Made by a program: the position numbers and the translations under genes
Part shown: positions 54,930-64,000 of the stretch, piece after piece
Layout of the letters: each line of letters starts with the position of its first letter
Numbering within the stretch: position 1 is the first letter of the stretch
The notes under the pieces: model-generated
The model's database searches: none
What the model was told of the DNA's origin: nothing
What the model saw: only the letters and a program-made list of their open reading frames with translations
NCBI RefSeq assembly: GCF_033958435.1
Contig: NC_134139.1
Coordinates: forward strand, 207,249,501-207,313,500
Source of the DNA: Carettochelys insculpta
Taxonomy: Eukaryota > Chordata > Testudines > Carettochelyidae
Length of the DNA: 64,000 nucleotides
Direction of reading: 5' to 3'

Positions 54930-54938
54930 TTCATAGAA
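54930..54938 (-). promoter_or_regulatory. GAS-like STAT site
   Basis: TTCATAGAA fits TTCNNNGAA, the gamma-interferon activation site pattern, about 55 bases upstream of the ISRE. Such 9-mers are common by chance, so it counts only with the ISRE. Confidence 0.35.
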
Positions 54939-55399
54939 ACCAGCAACCACACCTATTCCCCTCAACGGCTGAGATTTCCAGTAAGAGAACTCAGCTGTTC
55001 TCACAATGCATGCCACGCAATTCAAATACACAAACAATACTAGAGATTTCTGCAGGGTGCGTCTGAGGCTGGGCAACCGTGTGCTCCTAAGCACCATACA
55101 CGCCGAATGCCAAAATGAGATGTCACTTGGGCTGACTGCAGAGACCTTTGAAACAGGATCATCCTGTTTTTAACTTCTCTGCTGTGGTCAGAAGAACTAG
55201 GCAACAACCAGGCTCATAGGCAGGAATTTCTGGGGGAAGAAGTGCTTTTTTCTTTAAAAATGTGGACCATATTTTTTTTAAATAGAAAGGAATTCAAAAT
55301 AGTCATGCAGTGAGCGTGCATAAGAGAAGTTAATGAAAAATTTGAGTGGAAACTGATTAGGAAAATTATTTTGTTATAACATACTAAAAAGTTATACAG
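54939..55399. other. Intergenic, no gene recognised
   Basis: Region upstream of the candidate promoter. No gene recognised. Confidence 0.4.
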
Positions 55400-55412
55400 T
55401 AATAAAGGTCTT

Positions 55413-55864
55413 TTGCCAGAGGCTAGCTCACCATACAGGATGTCTTTTGGAATCCTTCCATCATGCATCCTGTGGACGTGGCCAAGCCAGCGGAGCTGAC
55501 GCTGCCTGAGGAGGGTGTGCCTGGTTGGGATTCCAGCTTGCTCGAGGACGGCTGTGTTGGTCACTCTGTCCTTCCATGATATTCCAAGGATGCGCCTGAG
55601 GCAGCGCAAGTGGAAGACGTTCAGCCTCTTTTCCTGGCGGGCATACAGGGTCCAAGTCTCGCTGCCATAAAGGAGGGTGCTGAGGATGCAGGATCTGTAG
55701 ACTTGCATTTTGGTGTGAGTGTACAGCTTGTTGTTATTCCACACTCTCTTGCTGAGTCTGGACAGAACTGTGGCCGCTTTTCCGATCCTCTTATTTAGCT
55801 CAGAGTCCAATGACAGGGTGTCAGTGATGGTGGACCTGAGGTAAACGAAGGATGCCTATTACTA
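55413..55864 (-). mobile_element. RTE-like LINE fragment, inverted, with 13-bp target duplication
   Basis: The minus-strand frame (from about 55810) encodes LDSELNKRIGKAATVLSRLS-type sequence, then YGSETWTLYARQEKRLNVFH and RQLRWLGHVHRM, the C-terminal part of a non-LTR reverse-transcriptase polyprotein. Flanks TAATAAAGGTCTT (55400-55412 and 55865-55877) are a perfect 13-bp duplication. A short GGATGCCTATTACTA at the right edge resembles the plus-oriented tail of the copy at 62.2 kb, so the coding part is probably an inverted (twin-primed) segment. Confidence 0.75.
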
Positions 55865-55877
55865 TAATAAAGGTCTT

Positions 55878-56324
55878 ATAGAAATTACCTTTTGGGATCT
55901 TGCTGTAATAATATCAGTGAAAAACAGTATTCCCTCACACCATCCCACCTCCCTTTTCTGCAGCTAATAGCCAAGGGCATGCTGGGAAATATAGTCCCTT
56001 CTCTGCTCCAGGGTCAGCTCTATAGGCCAGGAAGTGGCCAAGGAACTACAGCTCCCAGAATGCCCTGGCTTACCTCACCATGCCCTGCAGGTTCCCCTTG
56101 GACAGAGCATAAGGGAGAGAAAACAGACGTGGGGGAGCGGTGTGTTCACACCTTTTACAACCCCCTCTCCCCCAGCTTATGGACCTGACAACGTAGACAT
56201 TTACAGTGCTGTCCTTACCTTGCAGAGTGGACATTTCATTCAGCTAAGTGAAGCAGTTAATGTCTGTGGAGGATAGAGTTTCAAGCTGTCTGAAAGGCAC
56301 TGCGAAACTACACTGCATTGCTGA
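55878..56324. other. Intergenic, no gene recognised
   Basis: No exon or repeat named. Confidence 0.45.
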
Positions 56325-58193
56325 TGTAGGGAATGTGGCAGAAGGAACGCAGTGCTGCTGAAGACTGGGAGGAATGTGTCTCCCAGAGGTCATCTGCATG
56401 AGAATGCAAAGGTGTGCATGTGTGATACCTTTTCAGGCAAAGCCTAATGGGTAGCAAGTAAGCCATGAGATTTGGTCTATTGTAAACATGTAGTTGTAAA
56501 ATCACAATTTAAGCTGACACTTAATGTGGGAGTTGTGAGATCTCACCAATGCTCTGGGTTGTTGTGGGGGACAGGGCAGTCACCATAGCTGCATATGACA
56601 TTGATTACACAGGGCTCCCTGGTTTAAAGCATTGTAAAAAAAAGGAAGGGAAGGGATACTGGTTGAGCTAGTTTGCTGAGTGTCATGGCCCTGCCTATGC
56701 CTTGGCCATATAACTATAAGCCTGGCTTCACTATTGCTCCCCTGATGGAAAAATAGAGCTGGATCCTAGGGTGTTTGTAAAACCCCCCATGAGAGATACC
56801 AGGAGCTGAAACCACAGAGTGGTAGCTGAGGCCATACAGAGCTGAAATCACAGGGTTCTGCCTTAGGGTGATCCCAAACAGTGGGGTTGGGAGTGATGGT
56901 GGCAGGCGGGTGGTAGGAGGAGTGGTGGACGATGGCGACTGGTGGGTGGCCTGTAAGGCTACGTCTACACGTGCACCCAACTTCGAAATAGCTTATTTTG
57001 ATGTTGCGACATCGAAATAGGCTATTTCGATGAATAACGTCTACACGTCCTCCAGGGCTGGCAACGTCGATGTTCAACTTCGACGTTGCTCAGCCCAACA
57101 TCGAAATAGGCACAGCGAGGGAACGTCTACACGCCAAAGTAGCACACATCGAAATAAGGGAGCCAGGCACAGCTGCAGACAGGGTCACGGGGCGGACTCA
57201 ACAGCAAGTCGCTCCCTTAAAGGGCCCCTCCCAGACACACTTTCATTAAACAGTGCAAGATACACAGAGCCAACAACTAGTTGCAGACCCTGTATATGCA
57301 GCACGGACCCCCAGCTGCAGCAGCAGCAGCCAGAAGCCCTGGGCTAAGGGCTGCTGCCCACGGTGACCACAGAGCCCCGCAAGGGCTGGAGAGAGAGTAT
57401 CTCTCAACCCCCCAGCTGATGGCCGCCATGGAGGACCCCGCTATTTCGATGTTGCGGGACGCGGATCGTCTACACGTCCCTACTTCGATGTTGAACGTCG
57501 AAGTAGGGCGCTATTCCCATCCCCTCATGGGGTTAGCGACTTCGACGTCTCGCCACCTAACGTCGATTTCAACTTCGAAATAGCGCCCAACACGTGTAGA
57601 CGTGACGGGCGCTATTTCGAAGTTACTGCCGCTACTTCGAAGTAGCGTGCACGTGTAGACGCAGCTTAAGAGATGCGGCGGGCGGCTGGTAGGAGCGGTG
57701 GCGGACGACAGCGACTGGAGGGCTATGGTGGGCGGCCGGTGGCAGCAAGGGGAGGCTGCAGACAAGTGGACAGCTAGTACTGCCCTGGTGATGTATCTGT
57801 GGGCTTTGGGTTTGGGACTGCACCGCAGAGGGTACACCCTGTAACTGTGTGTGGGGTAAAAGGCCAAGAGCCCCAGCAAGAGACTGGGTTCTACTGCATA
57901 TGGGGATGGTATCTGGGTGAAGGGGGTTTTGTCTCTTCTTTGCTTAGATATACTGCATCTGTCGCTGTAACCTTGGGGTAGGTTATGGTCATTAAACAAG
58001 CCATTTCTATCTCAGACTCTGTGCTTGCGAGCAGTGGGGAGAACAGCCTTACAGGCACCCAGCACGGGGGTGAAATTGTCCCAGGCCACTGGGTGGGGGC
58101 TCGAGCCGGTTCGTTGTATCCTTGACGGGAAAACCCCGCAAGAGTTGAACCCGGCCCTTCTCGCAGGCATCTGGCATTAATAGAAGTGTTACA
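56325..58193 (+). mobile_element. Solo LTR, second full copy, split by a Harbinger derivative
   Basis: Starts TGTAGGGAATGTGGCAG and ends AGAAGTGTTACA. Without the 713 bp of the nested Harbinger insertion and its duplication it is about 1.16 kb and aligns along its length with the reversed copy at 26784-28010. It has ATTAAA (57991) followed by CTCTGTGCTTGCGAG. Flanks CTGA and CTTA differ by one base, consistent with an old 4-bp duplication. No retroviral genes. Confidence 0.65.
56957..57666. mobile_element. Harbinger internal-deletion derivative (710 bp)
   Basis: Ends GGCTACGTCTACACGTGCAC and GTGCACGTGTAGACGCAGCT are flanked by TAA (56954-56956 and 57667-57669). It is a close relative of 8724-9434, with the same deletion structure and the same stub of the transposase start (ATGCAGCACGGACCCCCAGC region near 57297). 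Confidence 0.9.
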
Positions 58194-59133
58194 CTTACAT
58201 GGGATCTCTTTCAAAGGGGATAGGTTTTATTTTGGGAGGTGGGTTATTTGAATTGCTGCACGAGGGAGGATTTGCACATGTGAGTTACAGACCATTCTGC
58301 TGTGAGTCGGAGCTTAAACTCAAAGCACAAGGTGCAACCATGACAGAAAAGTCTGGGACACATGCCAGGTGCAATATTAAATCTGCACATTTATGCTTGG
58401 CCCATTCTGACTTTGGACCGCAACGTAGGTCATCTCTAGGCTTATTCTGAACGGAAGAGTGGCGGGAGAGACGAGCCAGCGCTGAACCAACTTGGCAACG
58501 ATTTGAGTCACGGCAAAAAGATGATTCTGCTGAAAATGACAGTCTTGCTTCTCAGCACAGAGGGCCAGCCTCAGCCATGTGAATGTGTTATACAGCTGAG
58601 TTAAGGTGAGAGCCTCAGCCATGTGATTGAGTGAGCTGTCCAAGTAGAGGTGCCAGCCTCAGCCACGGCTCTCCCTGCTCCAGAAGTAGGGGGCTTTTCC
58701 TTCAGCAATGGGTTACCCTTTGAGGGCATTTCTAGAGCAGCTCACTGTGCCCAGGCCTTGAGCCTACCTGCTGCCAGGGGGTGAATTTCAAACAGATAGA
58801 GCCTTTCAACTCACAGCCACAACCATTTTTTTAACCAGGGAATTATCTGCAAACAGACTGAGTTTTACAAGTTTCTTGGTAGCAGCGGATTATCGGGGAA
58901 CAAACTCGCTGTCTGGAAAGGGAACAAGGAGGGTGAAAATAGGTGAGGATAATAACCACTTCCAAATCTATTTCCCCACTCATTGTATGAAGTGTCTATG
59001 TATAGTTTTTTGTCATGCCTGTACTGAGTACCGGCACCTAAGCAGCCCCAGACACAAGATTGGCTGGGGCAGGGGTGGAGAGGCAGCTGAGTACTGACTC
59101 TGTTAAAAACACACACACACAGTCTCATAAATA
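58194..59133. other. Intergenic, no gene recognised
   Basis: A GCCTCAGCCA word repeats three times near 58570-58670. A short AC run lies at about 59109. No gene. Confidence 0.4.
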
Positions 59134-59590
59134 GTAACAGAGATAGCCGTGCTAGTCGATACACTATGAGAAAAAAAACAGTCCAGTAGCACTTTAAAAA
59201 CTAACAAAATAATTTATTAGGTGATGAGCTTTTGTGGGTCAGACCCACTTCTTCAAATCATGGCCATACCAGAACAGACTCAATATTTAAGGAACAGAGA
59301 ACCAAAAATAGTAATCAAGGTTGACAAGTCAGAAAAATTATTATGGTGTAGGAGCTTGTTCCAGCCGCTTCATGCATCAGCTTGGTATCACAGTGTTTCC
59401 AAGACCGGTGCACAGTTAAGCTGGTTTACAGGTCACTTACCCAGGTCCAAGGTAAACAAATTCTACAAGATAATGGGAAAAGTTATGTAATGAAGGGTGA
59501 TAGTGTATCCACATGTAAATCAGGACTAAGCTTATCTGAGTTGACTCTACCTTATAGCATTACAAAATTAAACCATTTGGTCCACATTTC
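59134..59590 (-). mobile_element. Penelope-like element of a second family, antisense
   Basis: On the minus strand the tail reads AGAAGTGGGTCTGACCCACA, AAAGCTCATCACCTAATAAA, TTTTAAAGTGCTACTGGACT and ends GGCTATCTCTGTTAC. It has the same layout as the main Penelope tail with different sequence. The left boundary of the element body is uncertain and no coding is left. Confidence 0.6.
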
Positions 59591-61132
59591 AGTATGAGAG
59601 GGATATGTAAATCAAACAGTCCAGCAGGCCATGGAGAAAAGGAACATTTTCAGGTGCAATTGGAATGCATATACAGGCCCAGATCCCCATTTGGTTTAAT
59701 TCTGAATAGCTCCATTGAGCTGTACTGATTTCCACTAGATGAGGCTTTACCCTGGAGAACTGATTGAGGTCATTCCACATGACTGACGCTGCAGAGGGGA
59801 TGACTCGTGCAGGGATAATGATAAGGCCACAGAGAGAGACAGGGAAGAGGAGGGTAACAGATGCATGGAGACAAAAATGGAGTGATAAATAGTTGTGTAT
59901 ATTAATTGCAGACATGTGATTAGATTAGATTGTCTTTTTATCTCACCCTTCTTTAGCTTAATTATTCAATGGAAATTTATTAAAATGACAACTCTAAAGC
60001 AAGAGAAAAGTAAAACTAAGTCAGCTAATGTAAAGTAAACTTAAACCCACAAAGGGATGGTAAGATGGAGCTTGTCTGAAGCCAGCAGCACAGCCATTCA
60101 GGGCCACATTGACAATTTTGAAATCTGGGTACCCGCTGGCAGAAAGTTTGTTACTTTCCTTAAATACATTCATAAATCCAGGTTCGACTCTTGTCTCAGT
60201 AAACTTAGCCTGCAGTAAACCCCACTGAATTCAACTCAGCGTAAAACCAACTGGAGAGAAGACTCCAGCCAACACTGAACTGAGGCCAGGCCACATTAAC
60301 TGCATTCTTGAGCCTTAACATGCTAAATTTTTCCTGCTTGAATTTACAGCTGGTGAAAGGAACGGCACAGGCAGACTGGGGTCAGCAATTCACCCACTGA
60401 GCTGGTCAAATAAAAGCAGCCGTAGTCCTGCTTCCCCCTTTCATAGCACCAGTGCCTCAGCTTTGATCTAGAGGGGAATTCAGTGTCCATCTGTTTTGTG
60501 TGCCCAGGTATGTATGCATGGGCATCATCTGAATACCTTCCACATTCTAAATGCAGGCTTGCTTGCTCTTACTGGACTGACTATCCTTGGGAGGATTGTG
60601 GGGTGTGTAATTGCAATAGGAAAGCTACGTTGAAGATGTCATACCTTTCATCATGGAGGTGCTGAAGTCCAGGGTCATTCTGGTGAAGCTTGAAAGTGAA
60701 CTCCCCAGTTGTGGCATAGCTGCTGGGAAAGTTGTTTCGAGTTCTCAGAAGTCCATTGCCTGTTGAAATGTTGGCCTCTTCTAGGACTGTAAACAGTGAG
60801 GATTGTGGATTTTGTGCTGTGGATTCTAATAAAGGGAGGGTACCCAGGAGACCTGTTAAGACTAATTTTCACTATCCTGGCCTCAGGTCAGTCCACCTGT
60901 GTATCCGTATAGATCAAAGTGACTGCTAAACATATGAGTGCGTTTGGTGTTTCAACCGTATTTGTTTGTATCGAAGAAATTGCTATGTATCTAAATATGT
61001 ATGCAGAAGTTTAAACTGCATGAACACCAGTGGAATGCTATTTATATTGTTTTCACTTCTCTGTTCCTGTTGTAGTGGAACAGCAAATATTTACACTATA
61101 TACACTGTGTATCTAAAAGGCCCTATAAACTA
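59591..61132. other. Intergenic, no gene recognised
   Basis: AT-rich with short frames only. No named repeat. Confidence 0.45.
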
Positions 61133-61345
61133 CAGGTTGAACCTCTCTCATCCTGAACTCTGTCTGGCCACATCCGCAATCAGGCATGATTTTAGTTAGC
61201 CGGATGACCACTTATGAGGAGTGTGGCCAAATTTCAAGTGGTCCCATAAAGCTTATTTACAGCCACCAGTCCTGGCACTCAGTGTGATGTGCTGTTATTT
61301 AGCTCTAACTTACCCCAAATGTCTAATTTACCCCTAAGAGCCCAA

Positions 61346-61521
61346 GTATCAGAGAGGAAGCCATATTAGTTTGTATCTTGGAGAACAACAAGAAGTCCTG
61401 TGGCTCTGAAACCACCCCCGCCCCCACTCATGCATCTGATGCAGCGGGTCTTTGCCCACGAAAGCCTATACTCTAAAATATCTGTTAGTCTATAAGGCGC
61501 CACAGGACTTTTTGTTGGTCT
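61346..61521 (-). mobile_element. Short Penelope-like insertion: inverted tail plus full tail
   Basis: The left part is TATCAGAGAGGAAGCCATAT through AACAACAAGAAGTCCTGTGG (antisense terminus). The right part is the sense tail, from TGCATCTGATGCAGCGGGTC to CAGGACTTTTTGTTG. Flanked by CTAAGAGCCCA (61334-61344 and 61522-61532), an 11-bp duplication inside the Tigger MITE. Confidence 0.85.
61436..61474 (+). ncRNA. Hammerhead-ribozyme-like core in Penelope tail
   Basis: CTGATGC, then A, GCGGG-loop-CCCAC, GAAA, then GC-CTAT-AC-TC. Stem II and GAAA are intact; the ninth core base and stem III are altered. Confidence 0.3.
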
Positions 61522-61766
61522 CTAAGAGCCCAGGAAATAGTGGAAGTGTTGGCAAAGTGCTAGACACTATTGACCTCCTGTCATATGGCAAATTTTCTTG
61601 TCTGGCACCAGTCAGGTCCAGAGGGCACCCGACTAGAGAGGTTCAACCTGCACAAAGAAGACTTTGTGTGATCAGATGTCAGAAGATTCACAACGCGTTC
61701 CTCACTCTTCCCCAGCAAAGGAAAAGCTCACCTGGCAGAAGAAACTTTACAGGTGGTTACAAGCAG

Positions 61767-61885
61767 CATTCCCTGAAAGCTGAGCGCTTGGTCAGCCTCC
61801 CAGGAGAGATTCAAGTGCCACCCAGCGGATCAGCAGCGCGCCCACAGCCACCCACCAGGGGCATCATGCATTTCTCTGGGTGGAC
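61767..61885 (+). mobile_element. Fragment of the 183-bp hAT MITE family
   Basis: GCATTCCCTGAAAGCTGAGC, GGAGAGATTCAAGTGCCACC and GCGCCCACAGCC match the left two thirds of 6806-6988. The right end is lost. Confidence 0.6.
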
Positions 61886-61894
61886 GCCCCCAGT

Positions 61895-62228
61895 TGCGCT
61901 ACAAAGATGTCTGCAAGAGAGACCGTAGAGAGGTAGATGTCGAGCTGGACAACTGGGAAGAACTAGCAGATGACTGCAGCAGACGGAGGCAGGGGTTACA
62001 CGAGGGCCTTCGGAAGGGCGAGATGAGGATCAGACAGCTAGCAGAGGAGAAGTGAGCGCACAGAAAGCACACTAAGGACTTGCCAGACACCCGCCACATC
62101 TGCAAGAGATGCAGCAAGGACTGTCACTCTCGTGTGGGTCTTCATAGTCACAGTAGACGCTGTAAATGAAGTCCTCAGTTGAAACTTTAAAGGGCGCGAT
62201 CCATAGTCTATGCAGACTGAAGGATGCC
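61895..62228 (+). mobile_element. RTE-like LINE 3' end
   Basis: One frame reads DNWEELADDCSRRRQGLHEG, RQLAEEK, then after a stop HICKRCSKDCHSRVGLHSHS, the zinc-finger-like end of the LINE polyprotein whose earlier part lies at 55.4-55.8 kb. It is followed by GACTGAAGGATGCCTACTAT and a TAC-repeat tail, as expected for RTE-like elements. Confidence 0.75.
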
Positions 62229-62257
62229 TACTATTACTATTACTACTACTACTACTG
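62229..62257. repeat. TAC/TAT trinucleotide tail
   Basis: An uninterrupted run of ACT/ATT triplets, probably the 3' tail of the LINE just upstream. Confidence 0.85.
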
Positions 62258-62600
62258 CAGAACTGCACATGCCTCAGTGTGCAAACTGCCCGTGGGCACC
62301 CAAGCAAGGCAGCCCTCAGAGCTGGCTACAGAGGCCAGGACCTGCTCCTCTGGTGTGTGTGGCCCCAGCAGGCTGCTCTGGCCCCATAGGCCCCCATGCA
62401 GCAGGCTGGTCTGGCCCTATGGGATTCCCACCCCCCCCCCCACACACTTGCTAGGGTGCTTGGGATTCCCCTACCCCACCTTGGGCCCCCTTCCACCAAG
62501 GGGCTGCACGTGCCCCCTCCCCCTACAATGGGGCAGCCCTGCTCTGCCCCGCCCCCACCCTGCCCCAGGCAGGCTCAGGACCCTCTACGGCCTGGGTGTG
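62258..62600. other. Upstream flank of SELENOI
   Basis: GC-rich with cytosine runs (62430-62445). No gene. Confidence 0.4.
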
Positions 62601-62858
62601 GGGGAGGGGGGAAAGGTAACGAAATATCACGTGACCCCAGGCCGCGCCTGTGACCTGCCGGGCCCCCGCTGGGCGGGGGCCGACGCGATGGCGTCACCAG
62701 GCACGCCCGGTGGGCTGATGCCGGGGCGTGAGCGTGAGGCGGCTACGGCAGGCGGCGGGGGCCAAGTCAGCCGCGCTCCGTCCCGCCAGTCCTCTCTCGG
62801 CTCGGCGCCGTGCGGTCGCAGAGCGGCTGCTCCCCGCGCCATCGCCATCGCCATCGCC

Positions 62859-62915
62859 ATGGCCGTCTACGAGTACGTGAGCGCCGAGCAGCTGGCCGGC
62901 TTCGACAACTACAAG
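62859..62915 (+). CDS. SELENOI: SELENOI (ethanolaminephosphotransferase 1), first coding exon
   Basis: The exon encodes MAVYEYVSAEQLAGFDNYK, nearly identical to the N-terminus of vertebrate SELENOI/EPT1, then ends at AAG/GTGCCC, a splice donor. The start has a strong context (GCCATCGCCATGG), helped by a GCCATC hexamer repeat directly before it. SELENOI is a membrane CDP-alcohol phosphotransferase that makes phosphatidylethanolamine from CDP-ethanolamine and diacylglycerol in the ER/Golgi and carries a C-terminal selenocysteine. The transmembrane and catalytic parts lie in later exons outside the window. An in-frame upstream ATG at 62688 with no stop between could extend the protein by 57 residues if transcription starts early enough. 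I think the conserved start at 62859 is used. Confidence 0.85.
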
Positions 62916-62972
62916 GTGCCCGGGGGGGTGGAGCGGAGCAGAGGGGGCCGGTGTATGCGGAGAGCCCCGGTG

Positions 62973-63236
62973 GGGTGGCCCGTGCGCGGGGTGGTCTGGG
63001 GAGAGCCGGGGGGGTGGCGTGGGGTGTAGGGGGCCCGTGCCTGGAGAGAGCCGGGGGGCGTGGGGGGCCCGTGCGCGGGGAGAGCCCGGGAGCAGCTTGT
63101 GCGTGGGGGGCCCGTGCGCGGGGAGAGCCGGGGGGGTGGCGTGGGGGGCCCGTGCGCGGGGAGAGCCCGGGAGCAGCTTGTGCGTGGGGAGCCCGTGCGC
63201 GGGGAGAGCCCGGGAGCAGTTCGTGCGTGGGGAGGA
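62973..63236. repeat. GC-rich minisatellite in SELENOI intron 1
   Basis: Units built from CCCGTGCGCGGGGAGAGCC plus either GGGAGCAGCTTGTGCGTGG or GGGGGGTGGCGTGG alternate at least five times. The repeats create long but meaningless open frames. Confidence 0.85.
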
Positions 63237-63560
63237 GGGGTCTACACGAGCCCAGGCTGACGGGGGGCCGCGATGCGCGGCGGGGCGGCTTGGCCCCTTG
63301 CTCTGGGCGCGGGGGGCGGCGGTGCCTGCACCGTGCCGGGCGCCTGTCCGGGATGCGGGGTCACTGGCTCGCCCCTTCGCTGCCGGCCCCGCGGCAGCCG
63401 CCGCTCCAGGAGGTCCGCGACGGCGGGGCGGCTCCTACCTGCCCCAGGCGGAGGGACAGGTTCACCTGGAGCCGCCGTGGGGGCGTGGTGCAGTTCTCCA
63501 TCTTCCCCGCGTGCGGGTGTGTCCTGCGTGGCGGCCGGGAGGGGGCGGTGGGTGCTCCGG

Positions 63561-64000
63561 CCGGGCCAGGAAATACCTCTCCTCTCCCCCTTAGCTGGGC
63601 AGCACCTCGCCTGGCTAAGGAGCTGCAGAGGGGGAAGATTCTTCCTTTCCCCTTAGTGTGAGCACGCTCTGAACCCCGTGTGTGGGTTGTACCCTGAGCC
63701 GGCCCACGGGGCTTGTGAGGTCGGATGAGGAGGCAGTGAATTAAAAGCAAGCCAAGTTCAATAGCTGGAAGGGCTCCCTTTTTCTTCCCCAAAGAACTCT
63801 CGCAGTGCATAAGGTTTAATGTATTATGAGTCCACGGAAAGAGCTTTTTACTTTAGTGGGATTGTGCCTATTTTTTTTTTTTTTACAACTGATTTTTATT
63901 AATTACTCCCTCCATTCTGCATCAATGGTGAAACTAGACTGGTTAAATTCTCCTTTTGCTTATTTTCACAATCTGGTTCTTGAGAAGTGGGTCTGTCTTA
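63561..64000 (+). other. SELENOI intron 1, right part
   Basis: No exon. The last 18 bases or so (GAGAAGTGGGTCTGTCTTA) resemble the start of a second-family Penelope tail like that at 59.2 kb, but the window ends there. Confidence 0.4.

Larger units (their letters stand above)
61133..61650. mobile_element. Tigger/pogo-type MITE, interrupted by a Penelope insertion
   Basis: Preceded by TA, it starts CAGGTTGAACCTCTCTCATC and ends AGAGAGGTTCAACCTG, clear inverted termini. Its uninterrupted GGCATGATTTTAGTTAGCCG shows the empty site for the Harbinger MITE in the copy at 1379. It is interrupted at 61345-61521. Confidence 0.8.
62600..63560 (+). promoter_or_regulatory. SELENOI: CpG island promoter of SELENOI
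   Basis: Dense CpG and GC content start at about 62600 and continue through the first exon into the intron. TCACGTGA (62627-62634) is a perfect E-box palindrome of USF/MiT type. There is no TATA box. This is typical of a housekeeping promoter. Confidence 0.75.

Noticed and set aside
63019..63661. Long plus-strand frames after the SELENOI exon
   Set aside because: Created by the GC-rich minisatellite and CpG island; the conserved exon ends at a donor at 62915.
1..64000. CRISPR array, operons, prophage or other prokaryotic system
   Set aside because: Introns, LINEs, SINEs and vertebrate genes show nuclear vertebrate DNA; no regularly spaced short repeats were seen.

Overview
This is vertebrate nuclear DNA, most likely from a hidden-necked (cryptodiran) turtle. 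The evidence is a tRNA-headed SINE with a CR1-like tail at 24.9 kb that resembles the tortoise Pol III SINE, many 3' ends of CR1 LINEs, Penelope-like tails, Harbinger, hAT and Tigger elements, and one MIR-type SINE. The species cannot be named from the sequence alone. There are no bacterial features.

Only two host genes can be supported. (1) A very large interferon-inducible GTPase (GVIN/VLIG family) lies on the minus strand as one uninterrupted coding exon of 2440 codons (41643-48965). A splice acceptor sits 4 bases before its ATG. About 5.8 kb upstream there is a candidate promoter with a textbook interferon-response element (54864-54877), a STAT-type site (54930-54938) and a GTAAGT splice donor (54797). 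Together these suggest a short untranslated first exon spliced to the giant coding exon. (2) The first coding exon of SELENOI (ethanolamine phosphotransferase 1) is at 62859-62915 on the plus strand, inside a CpG island that reaches almost to the end of the window. The rest of that gene lies beyond the window.

The rest is transposon-rich intergenic DNA. Layout: 0-3.5 kb holds an LTR end, Harbinger-like and Tigger MITEs and a hAT element with a minisatellite interior. 5.5-12.9 kb holds Penelope-derived palindromes, a 183-bp hAT MITE, CR1 pieces and a 711-bp Harbinger deletion derivative. 14-17 kb holds a second minisatellite hAT copy and a local 385-bp direct duplication. 19.8-28.2 kb holds CR1, the SINE and a 1.2-kb LTR inserted inside a CR1. 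28.3-33 kb is a 4.7-kb full-length Harbinger element with an intact-looking two-exon DDE transposase and a Myb/SANT-like accessory gene. 36-41 kb holds more Penelope, CR1 and MITE copies. 41.6-55 kb is the GTPase gene and its presumed 5' intron, which contains a Penelope remnant with GIY-YIG coding. 55-58 kb holds an inverted RTE-like LINE fragment and a second 1.2-kb LTR split by another Harbinger derivative. 61-62 kb holds a Tigger MITE split by a Penelope palindrome and an RTE-like 3' end.

Several nested insertions have readable target-site duplications, so their order can be worked out directly. No new multi-gene system was found. The most useful leads are the interferon-type promoter assigned to the giant GTPase, the possibly autonomous Harbinger copy with its two deletion derivatives, and a recurrent class of roughly 180-210-bp inverted-tail Penelope insertions that carry a hammerhead-ribozyme-like core.
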